Shown: positions 63,443 to 64,000 of the stretch, in pieces | Position numbering within the stretch: the stretch's first letter is position 1 | How the letters are laid out: the number at the start of each line of letters is the position of its first letter | NCBI GenBank assembly: GCA_025331565.1 | Contig: JAFREQ010000035.1 | Span: forward strand, 3,596,001 to 3,660,000 | Direction: 5' to 3' | DNA: 64,000 nucleotides | DNA from: Holacanthus passer | Lineage: Eukaryota; Chordata; Actinopteri; Pomacanthidae | Position numbers and translations under genes: made by a program | Notes under the pieces: generated by a model | Seen by the model: the letters and a program-made list of their open reading frames with translations, nothing else | Databases searched by the model: none | Told to the model about the DNA's origin: nothing

Positions 63443-64000
63443 GCAAACGAGGGAGAGAGGAGAGTGCACATGTTTGCAGTTTTCTCTGTGACAGGTAGAT
63501 TTCATATTCATCCGTCTCCATCCATCCGCTGACGCATGTGTACAGATTGAATGAATGATGTTGGATTTTCTTATGTGTCTGCTTTGGAGATTTTAGCCAC
63601 CAGGTCATCCACAAAACGTGTGTCTGCGTCAGAGTAGGTGAGCAATGCACATTTGTTCTTGCATTAAAGTTATGAAATGCTTCGTTTTTTAAAAAATTGA
63701 TTTATAGAAAAAAAATGTGCAGAATGTATTTATTGATCCTTACATTGCATTATTATCTGACGTAAGCTGTTCATCTCAAATACACTCAATTAATAAAGAA
63801 AGATATTCATTCAAATGGTCGCATTTACAGAACAGCAGGACTTTGAAACATGTCCACGGTCATTCTGCCATCAGCTGCATTCACATCAACTCCTGCAATG
63901 ATCAAGGTCAGCATGGTGTTTCTTTCGCTCCTGCTACGTACATCACATCCGTCTCAAGAAATGAACTCACGCCGCACACCTTCCATTACAATATTACAGC

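Larger units (their letters stand above)
30411..64000. other. Gene-poor 3' flank of brinp1 with repeats; no gene recognised
   Basis: Over 33 kb I find no exon with domain content and matching splice sites on either strand. All long frames are compositional or overlap on both strands. Repeats are listed separately. The unlisted stretches (about 30.4-31.8, 31.9-33.5, 35.3-40.9, 41.0-42.2, 42.7-46.2, 47.9-49.7, 50.0-51.3, 52.0-53.3, 53.8-56.7, 57.1-58.3 and 59.8-61.9 kb) are AT-rich unique-looking DNA. Several are rich in homeodomain-type TAATTA and octamer words and could hold enhancers, but this is not demonstrable here. At 33590-33860, weak GGTTTAGTTAGG and GATCATGGTTTGGGTTAAAA words suggest another old teleost repeat. 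Confidence 0.7.

Noticed and set aside
1..64000. CRISPR arrays, bacterial operons, ribosomal or transfer RNA genes
   Set aside because: No regularly spaced repeat-spacer arrays, no rRNA segments and no intact tRNA fold were seen. The exon-intron structure and repeat content are vertebrate.

Overview
The window is vertebrate nuclear DNA, almost certainly from a ray-finned (teleost) fish. Four exons with canonical GT-AG splice sites encode a protein that matches BRINP1 (BMP/retinoic acid-inducible neural-specific protein 1, formerly DBC1/DBCCR1). The introns and the downstream flank are AT-rich and carry interspersed repeats that I recognise from teleost genomes. I see no sign of prokaryotic organisation.

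Layout: 1-29039 is the 3' part of brinp1 on the + strand. It consists of the end of an upstream intron (1-605), exon 606-711, a 13.4-kb intron, exon 14126-14362, a 4.2-kb intron, exon 18608-18830, a 9.1-kb intron, and the terminal coding exon 27899-29039. Phases agree across all three junctions. Joined, the exons give 568 codons plus TGA, so about 193 N-terminal residues (signal peptide and the first part of the MACPF domain) lie upstream of the window. A 3' UTR follows, most likely ending just after an AATAAA at 30388. From about 30.4 kb to 64 kb I find no convincing exon; it reads as a gene-poor downstream flank with repeats and several motif-dense stretches that could be regulatory.

Mobile-element content: a degenerate L1-like LINE with a readable YADD motif (25.37-26.49 kb); an L2/Rex-like LINE remnant (about 20.0-20.5 kb) and another on the minus strand (about 35.06-35.27 kb); two Tc1-like remnants (24.16 and 51.62 kb); two copies of an LTR-like repeat (25.0 and 42.2 kb); a tRNA-derived SINE-like fragment (56.8 kb); and several teleost repeats (20.55, 22.05, 53.4, 62.06 and 63.05 kb). 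The cleanest element is a 307-bp hAT-type MITE at 47470-47776 with an exact 8-bp target duplication. It sits inside an older repeat whose related copy at 49.8-49.97 kb preserves an unoccupied version of the site.

Other structure: a diverged tandem duplication at 3.47-5.47 kb carries a long inverted repeat in each unit, and there is a perfect 16-bp hairpin at 47404-47442. Nothing here requires a new biological system. The points most worth following are the nested hAT insertion, the duplicated hairpin unit, and the candidate regulatory stretches downstream of brinp1. Repeat-family names and the ortholog call come from recognition, not from a database search.
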